Assembly (NCBI GenBank): GCA_021775775.1
Contig: JAJFHF010000097.1
Location: forward strand, 1 to 50,106
Length of the DNA stretch: 50,106 bases
From: Hyphomicrobiaceae bacterium
Lineage (GTDB): Bacteria; Pseudomonadota; Alphaproteobacteria; Rhizobiales; HXMU1428-3
Reading direction: 5' to 3'
This document shows positions 8,573 to 16,630 of the stretch, piece by piece. How positions within the stretch are numbered: position 1 is the stretch's first letter; every line of letters begins with the position of its first letter. The notes under the pieces were generated by a model. The model ran no database searches and was not told the origin of the DNA. It was given only the letters and a program-made list of their open reading frames with translations. A program made the translations under genes and the position numbers.

Positions 8573-9564
8573 ATTAACTCACGTTGTTGAGCTTGTTGGA
8601 CAAGTTGAGCCAAGATGGAGATGGCGATTTGTGGTGGGCTTTTCGAGGCGGGAATGAGGCCTATGGGGCCGTTGACGCGTGCTATATCAGCTTTTGAGAC
8701 GCCATATGATTGTAGCGCTAGTTGGCGCAATTCATGAGCGTTCTTGCTGCCCATTGCTCCGATGAAAAAGGGAGATTTTTTTAAGAGCTCAGATAAAAGC
8801 GGAATTTCCAGATCATGGTCATGGAACATGACAATACTGGCAGATGCTTCATCGACAAAATTGGTGATGAGCTGGGAGGCTTGATCTAGAGAGGTGGTCT
8901 TAAATTGATTGCTAGCTAAGTGACCTTGCAGCGTTTCATCATTGGTTGCAAGGGCTGTCTCAAACCCTGCTTGGTGAGCGAATTGAGCCAAATAAAAAAC
9001 ACCTGGTCCGCTGCCGGCTATGAATAGACGCGGTTTTGGAAAGTAGGAGCGATGAAATTGGTTTGGGTCATTTTTATCTAATCCTGTTTTGATTTCATTT
9101 TTGTAGGGTGCGAATTTGCAGGTGCCTTGTTCAATGTTCATGGTAAGGGTGCTGGATAGGCGACTGGTTTGATTGTTTAAGATTTGATCTAAAACGTCAT
9201 CGGATAGCTGACCATCAAAATAAAGATCTATGGCACTGCCACAGGGAAGTTTAAGGTCCATATATTTTGAACCCTTGCCATATCGAACCGCGCGTGCGCT
9301 GTTGGTTTTTATAACATCAAGGGCTTCTTGAATGATGGCTTGGCCCAAACAATCTGAGGCGATATAGCCAACGCTCTCACCTGTTTGTGAAATGGCCATT
9401 TGTGCGCCGATGGGGCGCGGCGCTGTGCCTTCACGGTTGATAAAGGTAACAAGGGCTGTTTTTTGTCCTTGATCGCGCCAGGTTTTCATTGTGGGCAAAA
9501 CGTTATCAACAAATATGGGGGTTGTTTGCGTCGTTTTTTGTTGGTCTATGGATGTAGCAAGCAC
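8566..9564 (-). CDS. xdhC: XdhC/CoxI-family molybdenum hydroxylase maturation protein
   Basis: About 332 residues. The N-terminal XdhC_CoxI domain has TFINREGTAPRPIGAQMAIS; the C-terminal Rossmann-type domain has LFIAGSGPGVFYLAQFA and FIGAMGSKNAHELR, matching the usual YIGALGSR motif. XdhC proteins bind molybdenum cofactor, assist its sulfuration and insert it into xanthine-oxidase-family enzymes. The gene lies between iorB (overlapping or nearly so) and mocA (seven-base overlap). The track starts at 9588, which is a TTG without a ribosome binding site; I prefer the in-frame GTG at 9564, which has AAGGA upstream, although at long spacing. The long linker between the domains is Asn/Lys-rich and variable. 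Confidence 0.88.
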   Translation of the reverse strand: MLATSIDQQKTTQTTPIFVDNVLPTMKTWRDQGQKTALVTFINREGTAPRPIGAQMAISQTGESVGYIASDCLGQAIIQEALDVIKTNSARAVRYGKGSKYMDLKLPCGSAIDLYFDGQLSDDVLDQILNNQTSRLSSTLTMNIEQGTCKFAPYKNEIKTGLDKNDPNQFHRSYFPKPRLFIAGSGPGVFYLAQFAHQAGFETALATNDETLQGHLASNQFKTTSLDQASQLITNFVDEASASIVMFHDHDLEIPLLSELLKKSPFFIGAMGSKNAHELRQLALQSYGVSKADIARVNGPIGLIPASKSPPQIAISILAQLVQQAQQRELIC

Positions 9565-9580
9565 GTTTGGTCTTCTTTCC

Positions 9581-11818
9581 TTAAGCAAATTCTACTGCGT
9601 TTTTTAGTGGCAATTCACGGATGCGGTTTCCTGTGAGATTAAAAATGGCATTGGCTAAAGCTGGCATTGATGGCGGGGTGCCTGGTTCGCCGACACCGCT
9701 AATATGAGGTTTGTTTTGCAAGGTTTTGACCTCTATTTGGGGGGCTGTTGCCATGCGTAGGGCATCATAGCTATCAAAATTACCTTCAACGACTTGCCCA
9801 TTTTCAAAGGTAATTTCACCATAGATAGCGGCACTAAGACCATAGATGATGCCAGACATCATTTGAGCTTCAATGTTACGTGGATCAAGGGCGGTGCCAA
9901 CATCAAGGGCGCACCAAACCTTATCTACTTTGAGGCCATCTTCGCTGTTTGAAATTTCTATGATTTGAGCAACGGGGGTATTAAAACTATAAGTAAAAGC
10001 AACACCGCGCCCTTTGTTTTTGGCTAAAGGTTTGTCCCAATCGGCCATCTCAGCGACGGCCTTTAGAACTTTATAAGATGGTTCATGTTCATTTTTCATC
10101 AGTTGTAGACGCATGGCAACGGGGTCGATGTTTTTAGATGCAGCAAGCTCATCAAGAAAACATTCATGGAAAAAACCGTTGTAGGAATTGCCGACTGAAC
10201 GCCAAGGCCCAAGGGGCACAGCAATATCTGAAATGTATCCATTTACTTGATAATGTTCAATGGCATAGGGTTGATCAAAGCTGCCTTCAACCAGTATTTT
10301 GTCTGGCCCAGGAGGTGCCATGCCCATAAAACGGCTGCTAAATTGTTGGAAACAGGAAGGGCTGGCTATATCGGCTTTTAAAGCAATTGGTTGGTCGTTG
10401 CCCATGCGTCCTTCAAAATGTGCAATTGCGCCAGGACGATAAAAATCATGGCGCATATCTTCTTCTCGACTCCATGTGGTTTTAATTGGCAGACCTGGCA
10501 TTGCCATAGCCATTTTAACGGCCAAATCACTAAAGTCATATTCACAGCGGCGGCCAAAGCCTCCCCCCATATAAGGGGTATATACTGTTACAGCCTCAGA
10601 ATTGAGACCGGCAACTTTAGCGGCATGATCGCGAACCAAAACGGGTGCTTGATTGCCCGCCCAAACCGTTAATTTATCATCTTTTAACAGGGCAACTGCG
10701 TTCATTGGTTCCATGGTTGCATGGGCAAGAAACGGAACGGCGTATTGCGCCTTGATAATATCTTTTGTTGGTACCAAAGCTGTGTTTACATCCCCATCAT
10801 CGCGCAAAGTCGAATTGGGTTCATTGTTAAAGGCTTGCTCAATTTGTGAGAATATGGCTTTTGTATCAGGTGGATAGGGGGCCTCTTCCCACTCGATTGT
10901 AATTTTTTTTGCAGCTTCAAAGGCTTGCCAGGTGTTGTTAGCGATCACACCAATCCCGTCGCCTAAATCAACAACCTTTTTGACGCCAGGCATCTCTTTT
11001 GCTTTTTTTGCATCAAATGATTTCATCTTCGCGCCGAGCTGCGGGTTCATCCGGATCGTTGCAAAAAGCATCCCTTCAAGTTTGGTATCTATGCCAAACT
11101 CGGCTGTGCCTGTGACTTTCTCTACCATGTCAACACGTGGCATGTCTTTACCAAGATAGCGCCATTCAGATGGGTCTTTTAATTTGGGTGCTTCGGGTGG
11201 TGGGATTTTTGCGGCTTCAGGTGCCAATTGAAGATAGGAGAGCTTTTGTCCATCTGGTAAGATGACAAACCCATCTTTGGTTTTTAAGGTTGATGCTTTT
11301 TGTCCCGTTTTGTCAGCGGCCGCTTCAATCATGGCATAACGGGCGGCAGCTCCGGCAAGACGCATTTTTTCAAAGGCATCGCGTGTGGAGGTGGAGCCCC
11401 CTGTTATTTGTATTCCCATAATTTTTCCGACGGCACCCATGATATTTTCTAATTTATCTTTAGTGCTGTTTTCTTTATATTCGGGATAGGGCAATGTAGC
11501 GACTTTTTCATTATAGTAAGTGCCGCTTGCAGGGCCGTGCATGGTTTTTATATCTTGCCAGGCAACATCCAATTCTTCTGCTACCAATGCGGCCAGGGTT
11601 GTGTGCACACCTTGCCCCATTTCCGCGCGCGGTGTGATGATGGTTATTCCCTCTTTGGTAATCAAAAGATAGGGGTTTAGGGTTGTTTCACCCTTACCAG
11701 GCTTTAAAGGATTTTCCAGCTCTTTTGTGACTTGGTAATAGCCAAAAGCAACGCCGCCCGCGATGGCGGCAGAACCGATGAGAAAAGTGCGTCTGGTGAT
11801 TGTTCCTAGTTTTCCCAT
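9581..11818 (-). CDS. iorB: Molybdopterin-binding subunit of isoquinoline 1-oxidoreductase-type aldehyde/hydroxylating dehydrogenase
   Basis: 745 residues from ATG 11818, chosen because AGGAG lies eight bases upstream and the protein then begins with a twin-arginine signal (ITRRTFLIGSAAIAGG). The export signal puts the enzyme at the periplasmic side. Motifs of the xanthine-oxidase large-subunit family are present: EMGQGVHTTLAALVAEELD, YMGGGFGRRCEYDF, GPWRSVG and, near the C-terminus, GVGEPGTPPSMPALANA, which carries the active-site Glu. Isoquinoline 1-oxidoreductase beta-type enzymes bind the molybdopterin cytosine dinucleotide cofactor and hydroxylate N-heterocycles or oxidise aldehydes; the substrate here is unknown. 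The partner [2Fe-2S] subunit is encoded four bases upstream. No cytochrome c subunit gene is visible nearby, so the electron acceptor is open. Confidence 0.9.
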   Translation of the reverse strand: MGKLGTITRRTFLIGSAAIAGGVAFGYYQVTKELENPLKPGKGETTLNPYLLITKEGITIITPRAEMGQGVHTTLAALVAEELDVAWQDIKTMHGPASGTYYNEKVATLPYPEYKENSTKDKLENIMGAVGKIMGIQITGGSTSTRDAFEKMRLAGAAARYAMIEAAADKTGQKASTLKTKDGFVILPDGQKLSYLQLAPEAAKIPPPEAPKLKDPSEWRYLGKDMPRVDMVEKVTGTAEFGIDTKLEGMLFATIRMNPQLGAKMKSFDAKKAKEMPGVKKVVDLGDGIGVIANNTWQAFEAAKKITIEWEEAPYPPDTKAIFSQIEQAFNNEPNSTLRDDGDVNTALVPTKDIIKAQYAVPFLAHATMEPMNAVALLKDDKLTVWAGNQAPVLVRDHAAKVAGLNSEAVTVYTPYMGGGFGRRCEYDFSDLAVKMAMAMPGLPIKTTWSREEDMRHDFYRPGAIAHFEGRMGNDQPIALKADIASPSCFQQFSSRFMGMAPPGPDKILVEGSFDQPYAIEHYQVNGYISDIAVPLGPWRSVGNSYNGFFHECFLDELAASKNIDPVAMRLQLMKNEHEPSYKVLKAVAEMADWDKPLAKNKGRGVAFTYSFNTPVAQIIEISNSEDGLKVDKVWCALDVGTALDPRNIEAQMMSGIIYGLSAAIYGEITFENGQVVEGNFDSYDALRMATAPQIEVKTLQNKPHISGVGEPGTPPSMPALANAIFNLTGNRIRELPLKNAVEFA

Positions 11819-11822
11819 TTCC

Positions 11823-12287
11823 CTAACTCCTTTGCAAACGCGTTGCCGCTTCATGGATGGCGGCGCGTATGCGCGGGTAAGTGCCACAGCGGCATAAATT
11901 GCCCGACATGGCGTCATCTATGTCTTCATCGGTTGGTTGGTTGTTTTCTTGCAAAAGGGCTGTTGCGGCCATGATTTGGCCGGATTGGCAATAGCCGCAT
12001 TGGGCGACTTGGTGTTCCACCCAGACTTGTTGGATGATCGTCATATTTTCAGGGGTGCCAATGCCTTCGATGGTTGTGACTTTACCTTCAACGTCACCAA
12101 CAGATAGGGAGCATGACCTTGTTGGTTCACCATCAACAAGAACTGTGCAAGCGCCGCACATGGCGATGCCGCAGCCAAATTTTGTACCGACAAGCCCTAG
12201 TTCATCGCGCAAAACCCAAAGAAGAGGCGTTTGTGGGTCAGCCTCTATTGTTATATCTGAGCCATTGATGTTTAGGGAGCGCCCCAT
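11823..12287 (-). CDS. iorA: [2Fe-2S] subunit of isoquinoline 1-oxidoreductase-type enzyme
   Basis: 154 residues, the usual size of the small subunit of these molybdenum hydroxylases. Two iron-sulfur sites are seen: a plant-ferredoxin-type [15 protein letters not shown] followed by the fourth cysteine in PTRSCSL, and a C-terminal helical domain with [10 protein letters not shown] and [10 protein letters not shown]. It passes electrons from the molybdenum centre in IorB to an external acceptor. It has no signal peptide of its own, as is usual; it should be exported folded with its Tat-tagged partner. First gene of the operon; the promoter should lie in 12288-12362, though I cannot identify it. 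Confidence 0.93.
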   Translation of the reverse strand: MGRSLNINGSDITIEADPQTPLLWVLRDELGLVGTKFGCGIAMCGACTVLVDGEPTRSCSLSVGDVEGKVTTIEGIGTPENMTIIQQVWVEHQVAQCGYCQSGQIMAATALLQENNQPTDEDIDDAMSGNLCRCGTYPRIRAAIHEAATRLQRS

Positions 12288-12362
12288 TTATTGATACCTA
12301 ATTTTTACACTACTTGTTCAGATCGACTTTATCAGTTTTTTTCATCTAATGTATGATAAAAA

Positions 12363-12875
12363 CTAGGCGTCGGGCAATTTCCAATCTGGGCGTGGGAAAT
12401 GGCAGCTATATCCATTTGGATTATGTTCTATATAATCTTGATGGTCTTTTTCAGCTTCCCAGAAGGTCCCATTGGGAACCAGTTCTGTTACGATTTTTCC
12501 TGGCCAAAGATTTGTGCTCTCCACATCTGAAATGGTTTGAATGGCGGTTTGTTTTTGCTGCTCTGATGTATAGAAAATAGCCGATCTATATTGGCTGCCA
12601 CGATCATTGCCCTGTCTGTTTGGGGTTGTTGGGTCATGGATTTGAAAAAACAAAGCAAGTAAGGCGCGGTATGAGAGTTGGGCCGGATCAAAGATGACTT
12701 CGATGGCTTCTGTATGGCCGGTTGTGCCGGTTTTTACGTCGTTGTAGGTGGCGTTTTCTAGCTGCCCGCCGGTGTAGCCAACACGGGTTTTAAGGACACC
12801 AGCTTGTTTGCGAATGAGATCTTGCATGCCCCAAAAGCAGCCTCCGGCTAAAAGTGCTCGTTCTTGAGAGGGCAT
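12363..12875 (-). CDS. msrA: Peptide methionine (S)-S-oxide reductase
   Basis: 170 residues from ATG 12875, preferred to the track start at 12893 because AAGGA lies about eight bases upstream and because it leaves a four-base gap to msrB instead of an overlap. The catalytic cysteine is in the family motif [10 protein letters not shown] near the N-terminus; RVGYTGG and YRSAIFY blocks follow. It reduces the S epimer of methionine sulfoxide in oxidised proteins or free methionine. MsrB for the R epimer lies directly upstream in the same operon, so the pair covers both epimers. No signal peptide, so cytosolic. Confidence 0.95.
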   Translation of the reverse strand: MPSQERALLAGGCFWGMQDLIRKQAGVLKTRVGYTGGQLENATYNDVKTGTTGHTEAIEVIFDPAQLSYRALLALFFQIHDPTTPNRQGNDRGSQYRSAIFYTSEQQKQTAIQTISDVESTNLWPGKIVTELVPNGTFWEAEKDHQDYIEHNPNGYSCHFPRPDWKLPDA

Positions 12876-12879
12876 GACG

Positions 12880-13329
12880 TTATTCCTTTTCAAATAAAGC
12901 TAAATAAGAAGTGTAACCTCTTTGTTCTAACTGTGTGAGAGGGATGAATTCTAGGGCGGATGAGTTGATGCAATAGCGCAGGCCCGTGGCTTCCTTTGGC
13001 CCGTCAGGGAATACATGACCAAGGTGGCTATCACCATATTTGGAGCGCACCTCAGTGCGGCGCATGCCGTGGCTATCATCAAACTCTTCAATAATGTTGT
13101 TTGTTTCTAGTGGCTGGGTAAAGCTTGGCCAGCCACAGCCTGAGTCGAATTTGTCATTTGATGAAAAAAGAGGTTCACCAGAGACGATATCAACATAAAG
13201 CCCTTGGGAATTGTGATCATTGAACTCATTGCTGAAGGGTTGTTCTGTGCCGTTTTCTTGGGTGACACGATGTTGTTCTTTTGTCAGCTTGGCTATTTTA
13301 TCGGGGTTTTTTTTGTAATTCTCGGTCAT
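12880..13329 (-). CDS. msrB: Peptide methionine (R)-S-oxide reductase
   Basis: 149 residues. Motifs: CGWPSF near the middle, [10 protein letters not shown], and the catalytic cysteine in [12 protein letters not shown]. The two CxxC pairs that bind zinc in the E. coli type are missing (GEPLFSS and [13 protein letters not shown] stand in their place), so this is the zinc-free form; the cysteine before GWPSF could be the resolving one. It reduces the R epimer of methionine sulfoxide. No signal peptide is seen. First gene of the msrB-msrA pair; the ribosome binding site is weak. Confidence 0.95.
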   Translation of the reverse strand: MTENYKKNPDKIAKLTKEQHRVTQENGTEQPFSNEFNDHNSQGLYVDIVSGEPLFSSNDKFDSGCGWPSFTQPLETNNIIEEFDDSHGMRRTEVRSKYGDSHLGHVFPDGPKEATGLRYCINSSALEFIPLTQLEQRGYTSYLALFEKE

Positions 13330-13441
13330 AATTTAGAAGCTCTGTTTCTTTTGGATAGGTTTGGTTTTTAAGAAAACCTATGTGTTTTTTTGAGTATATC
13401 CAAAAGAAGGGCCTTTGAGCAAGATGGGGGCAGAGAGGAGC

Positions 13442-13472
13442 AAGCAAGACGGCTTTGAAAGCCATCTTGCTT
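13442..13472 (-). terminator. Long hairpin after the DUF4189 gene
   Basis: AAGCAAGACGGCTTT (13442-13456) and AAAGCCATCTTGCTT (13458-13472) form a 15-bp dyad around one base; in the minus-strand transcript the single mismatch becomes a G-U pair. It begins 24 bases after the DUF4189 stop codon. There is no U-run behind it on the minus strand, so it may act as a 3'-end stabiliser or a Rho-assisted terminator rather than a classical intrinsic one. Confidence 0.5.
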
Positions 13473-13495
13473 TAGGGGAGGATTTGGTTTTACTG

Positions 13496-13885
13496 CTAGC
13501 GCTTGGTGCAGACCCAGCGCTTTACTTTGCAATTGTTATCATGCTTGCGGCAGGTTTTACGGGCTTTCCACTTGGCATTTTTTATGCTGTTACCCCAATG
13601 GGCACCCCAGCCACCATTCTGTCCTATGGCCACTGCGCCGCATGCGTTTCTAAACCAAGTGGCGATGCGGCAATCAGATGCATATTGGCGGCATTTTTGA
13701 AGCGCTTTGTTGTTTGCTTTCCATTTTGATGAATAATCAAAGGACCATCCCATTGCCTTGGTAGAGGGAGAGATGGCTATGGCGCCAAAATAATTTTTTG
13801 CACTCGCCTGGCTCGCGGTTATGGCTAGAAATAATCCGGTGATGAGCGTTAGGATTATGGCTTTGCCGCTTTTTGAATTGTTCAT
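13496..13885 (-). CDS. Secreted DUF4189-family protein
   Basis: 129 residues with a Sec signal peptide (hydrophobic IILTLITGLFLAITAS, cleavage after SASA-like ASQASA). The mature part has the DUF4189 pattern: NYFGAIAISPSTKAMGWSFD, then Trp/Cys-rich segments with six spaced cysteines (KCRQYASDC, NACGAVAIGQNGGWG, TCRKHDNNC, WVC), suggesting disulfides in the periplasm. The family repeats a short AIA-type beta unit; its function is unknown. It ends about 24 bases before a long hairpin. The plus-strand ORF at 13415-13729 is its antisense shadow. Confidence 0.82.
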   Translation of the reverse strand: MNNSKSGKAIILTLITGLFLAITASQASAKNYFGAIAISPSTKAMGWSFDYSSKWKANNKALQKCRQYASDCRIATWFRNACGAVAIGQNGGWGAHWGNSIKNAKWKARKTCRKHDNNCKVKRWVCTKR

Positions 13886-14292
13886 GACCTTACGTTCCTT
13901 GTCGTTTTATCATTTTGTGTGTTTATCTGTGTCCAGCTTTTTTAAATCGATGATTATAGTTTTAGATTATTTATACGATTGGCTCAAATTAAAGATTTGT
14001 AATATTGCTATAAACTTCATTATATCAATGCTTTAAATTTTATCTTGATGATTGTTATTGATATCAAAAAGATCCCTTTTAGGAGGTTGTACATGGGGGG
14101 CTTAAAGCTTATATCATTTAATGGTTAGAATGATTTATGGTGTTTTGATGAGAACATTTGTTTATAGTGTTCTTGTCTTCTAACTCAATTGCAGTGTAGT
14201 GGTGGATATTCAAAGAATTTCCTTTTATGATAAGAATTGATGCGTAGAGTTTAGACTAAAATGTAAGAATTATAATTGTGAGGTTAAGGAAT
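13886..14292. other. Intergenic region between divergent DUF4189 and metallopeptidase genes
   Basis: About 400 very AT-rich bases between divergent genes. It must carry both promoters; none can be fixed by eye. The notable element is a perfect AGGAGG Shine-Dalgarno followed by an 11-residue ORF (listed separately). Confidence 0.5.
14093..14128 (+). CDS. Possible 11-residue leader or small peptide
   Basis: ATG at 14093 is preceded at six bases by AGGAGG (14081-14086), the best ribosome binding site I saw in the window, and opens an 11-codon ORF, MGGLKLISFNG, ending in TAG. Such a site in an otherwise AT-rich spacer suggests real translation initiation. It lies 164 bases upstream of the metallopeptidase start. 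No regulatory amino-acid run is present. It could also be chance. Confidence 0.3.
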   Translation: MGGLKLISFNG

Positions 14293-15324
14293 ATGCGTTG
14301 GAGAGATCGCGAAGGTAGTCGAAATGTTGAGGATCACCGTGGCCGCCAAGGAGGGCGTCAGGGCGGGCGATTTGGATTGCCATTTCCTGGAGGTGGCGGA
14401 CGAAAAATGCGTATGCCTGGACGCCGTGGTGGTGGGATTAGTATTTGGACCATTGTGATTATGCTGGCCTTTATGTATTTCACGGGTAAGTGCGACCCTG
14501 GTATGATTTTGCGTGAGATTGCAGGCGGCCAAGGGCAGTTTCCCCAATTAGAACGCCAACAAAAATCACCACAAGCGCCGCGTATTGATATTGATCCTTT
14601 ACCTGACACAGGACAAGATTTTCGCCGGCCTGGGGAACAAAGCCAGTTAGGCAAGCCACGTCCTCAAAACGCTGAGATGAAAGATGAAATGGGTAAATTC
14701 ACCTCTGTGGTGTTACGTGAGACAGAACTTGTCTGGCAGAAGATTTTCAAACAAATGGGACGGACTTATAAAGAGCCAACACTGCGTTTATTTGAGCAAT
14801 CTACGCAATCAGCTTGTGGCCCTGGTATGCGGGCAATGGGACCATTTTACTGCCCACTCGATCAAAAGGTCTATGTTGATTTGCACTTTTATGGAGAATT
14901 GAAACGTAAATTCGGCGCGCCGGGTGATTTTGCGCAAGCTTATGTGATTGCTCATGAGGTTGGCCATCATGTGCAAACCTTGCTGGGGATTGCTGGTAAA
15001 GTTCAAGCGCGTAAAGCCCGTATCTCTAAACGAGACGGTAACGCTTTGCAGGTCCGAATGGAATTGCAAGCTGATTGTTTTGCTGGTCTTTGGGCGCGCC
15101 ATGCTGATGCAACCAACCAAATTTTAGAAGATGGTGATTTGGAAGAAGCGATTAACGCGGCGTCTAAAATTGGCGATGATAATATTCAACGTAAAACCCA
15201 AGGGCATGTTGTGCCAGAAGCCTTTACGCATGGCACATCTGCGCAGAGGATGCGCTGGTTTAAAGAGGGATATGATACGGGCAATATGCGCTCATGCGAC
15301 ACCTTTAATGCAACCTCGCTTTAA
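14293..15324 (+). CDS. ypfJ: Neutral zinc metallopeptidase, YpfJ family
   Basis: 343 residues from ATG 14293 (MRWRDREGSRNVED), which matches the typical MRW...NVED start of YpfJ proteins and has GAGG nine bases upstream; the track start at 14278 is a GTG. An Arg/Gly-rich cytosolic stretch (about 15-55) precedes one transmembrane helix (ISIWTIVIMLAFMYF). The C-terminal domain carries the zinc-binding HEVGHH motif in YVIAHEVGHHVQ, and VRMELQADCFAGLWA supplies the third-ligand helix. Four cysteines (SACG, FYCP, DCFAG, RSCDTF) are conserved positions in the family as I recall. The substrate is unknown. A strong intrinsic terminator follows. Confidence 0.92.
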   Translation: MRWRDREGSRNVEDHRGRQGGRQGGRFGLPFPGGGGRKMRMPGRRGGGISIWTIVIMLAFMYFTGKCDPGMILREIAGGQGQFPQLERQQKSPQAPRIDIDPLPDTGQDFRRPGEQSQLGKPRPQNAEMKDEMGKFTSVVLRETELVWQKIFKQMGRTYKEPTLRLFEQSTQSACGPGMRAMGPFYCPLDQKVYVDLHFYGELKRKFGAPGDFAQAYVIAHEVGHHVQTLLGIAGKVQARKARISKRDGNALQVRMELQADCFAGLWARHADATNQILEDGDLEEAINAASKIGDDNIQRKTQGHVVPEAFTHGTSAQRMRWFKEGYDTGNMRSCDTFNATSL

Positions 15325-15387
15325 TTAAAAAAGATTTTTAATTCCATATTTCTTTTTTAAAAAGCCCATATATAAAACTTGTTGTTT

Positions 15388-15431
15388 GCTCAGCCCCTCT
15401 TTTTTATAAAAGAGGGGCTGAGCTTATTTTT
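15388..15431 (+). terminator. Intrinsic terminator of the metallopeptidase gene
   Basis: GCTCAGCCCCTCTTTT and its perfect complement AAAAGAGGGGCTGAGC (ends 15423) around a TTAT loop, followed by TTATTTTT. The T-run is on the plus side, so it mainly ends the ypfJ transcript; the converging minus gene (ends 15441) may use the same stem. Confidence 0.9.
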
Positions 15432-15440
15432 AAAACAAAA

Positions 15441-16319
15441 TTATATATCGCTGCCTTGATAAACCGTTTGTTTGCAGTAGGTTTTTAATTGTTGCAAATG
15501 ATAGCAAATCTTGGCGGCATCAAGTGCATTTGGAAGCGGGCCGGTTACCAATTTATATTGAGGTTTGTTATCAACCACTAGCGTGACGTAACGCGGGTTA
15601 AGTGCCGCCAATGATGAACTGTATTTGGTTGTTAAGCGCACCCAGGCATTTTTGAGCTTTTTCAGATCTGGGTAATTGCCTAAGGAGACAGCAAACATGG
15701 TGCGGGTTACTTCAGGCTTAAAAGGGATCATCTCTGATTTAAGGGGGGGTTGGGCTTGTAATAGAATGGGTATAGGGATCTGTTTTTTGGCTCGCTCTTC
15801 AACAGGGGGGGTGGTTTGATTGATCTGTTTTTCAATTTTTTGGGTGTCGAGGCCGGCACCTTGGAGGTTGTTTCCTTGTTTATCTTGGCTCTTTGTATTT
15901 AAGGCGGTTTTTACGTTGATCAGTGGTTTTGCTAATGTCCCTGTAACGGAGCCTAAATTCTCTTCAATTTTTTTAATTCTTTTGGCCAGTGCAGTGTGAT
16001 CTTTATTGAACTGAGCGACCTTACCATTTACCTTATCAATCTTGTTTTCTAACGCATAATATTTGTTGTTTAGCTCTTTGAGTTGTTTGTTTGAGAGCGC
16101 GATTGTCGATTGAATTCCCTTAAGGTGGTTTTCTATGACCATTTTTTCTTTTGGCTGCTGGGCAGGTGTCGACATGGCTGTTTGGACGGCTGTTTGGCTT
16201 GGCATAGTGTTGATCATGAGGTTGGCTATATATCCCATGGCGCCTAGCGCGGCTACGATCCATAGAGTTATATATAAAAAAGATGAGCCAGAAGAAGATT
16301 GGCGTTTTGCTTGGCTCAT
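15441..16319 (-). CDS. Membrane-anchored coiled-coil protein with SPOR-like C-terminus
   Basis: 292 residues from ATG 16319 (MSQAKRQSSSG), chosen because AAGG lies eight bases upstream. A short cytosolic N-terminus is followed by one transmembrane helix (FLYITLWIVAALGAMGYIANL), a periplasmic coiled coil of about 70 residues (IALSNKQLKELNNKYYALE onward), a Gln/Pro-rich linker and a C-terminal domain of about 80 residues: FAVSLGNYPDLKKLKNAWVR and YKLVTGPLPNALDAAKICYHL look like the two halves of a SPOR fold. SPOR domains bind denuded glycan strands at the division septum. No named homologue recognised; a cell-envelope role is inferred from architecture. Convergent with ypfJ, divergent from glmU. 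Confidence 0.72.
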   Translation of the reverse strand: MSQAKRQSSSGSSFLYITLWIVAALGAMGYIANLMINTMPSQTAVQTAMSTPAQQPKEKMVIENHLKGIQSTIALSNKQLKELNNKYYALENKIDKVNGKVAQFNKDHTALAKRIKKIEENLGSVTGTLAKPLINVKTALNTKSQDKQGNNLQGAGLDTQKIEKQINQTTPPVEERAKKQIPIPILLQAQPPLKSEMIPFKPEVTRTMFAVSLGNYPDLKKLKNAWVRLTTKYSSSLAALNPRYVTLVVDNKPQYKLVTGPLPNALDAAKICYHLQQLKTYCKQTVYQGSDI

Positions 16320-16630
16320 ATGATTGACCTTTTCGCACTCTTGTTTGTTTGAAATTGAGCCTTGGTACAAATAATTTTAAAAATGCAAGTGCATCTAAAA
16401 GTGAGCGCAGGCTGGTATTTTGATCATAAGTTCTATGAGTCGTTGATTTTGGTCAATTGGGAAAGAGAGTGTTTTGGCATAGTTTTTGCCTAAAACGGTG
16501 TAATAACTGCTCACTATTGGTGCAAATTGATTGTTTATTGTGTCATTCTTTCATAACGTCTTGCCTGACTGTCTTTGAACGTCGATTCACCTGATTTTCG
16601 TAAAATAGCATTAAATAGAAAGTTTCCTTT
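16320..16630. other. Intergenic region between divergent SPOR-like gene and glmU
   Basis: About 310 AT-rich bases, expected to contain the two divergent promoters. No hairpin, repeat or credible small gene was seen. The glmU ribosome binding site is poor (only AGAAAG about 10 bases upstream). Confidence 0.4.

Noticed and set aside
13415-13729. 104-residue plus-strand ORF
   Set aside because: Antisense shadow of the DUF4189 gene, whose signal peptide, cysteines and start all support the minus strand.
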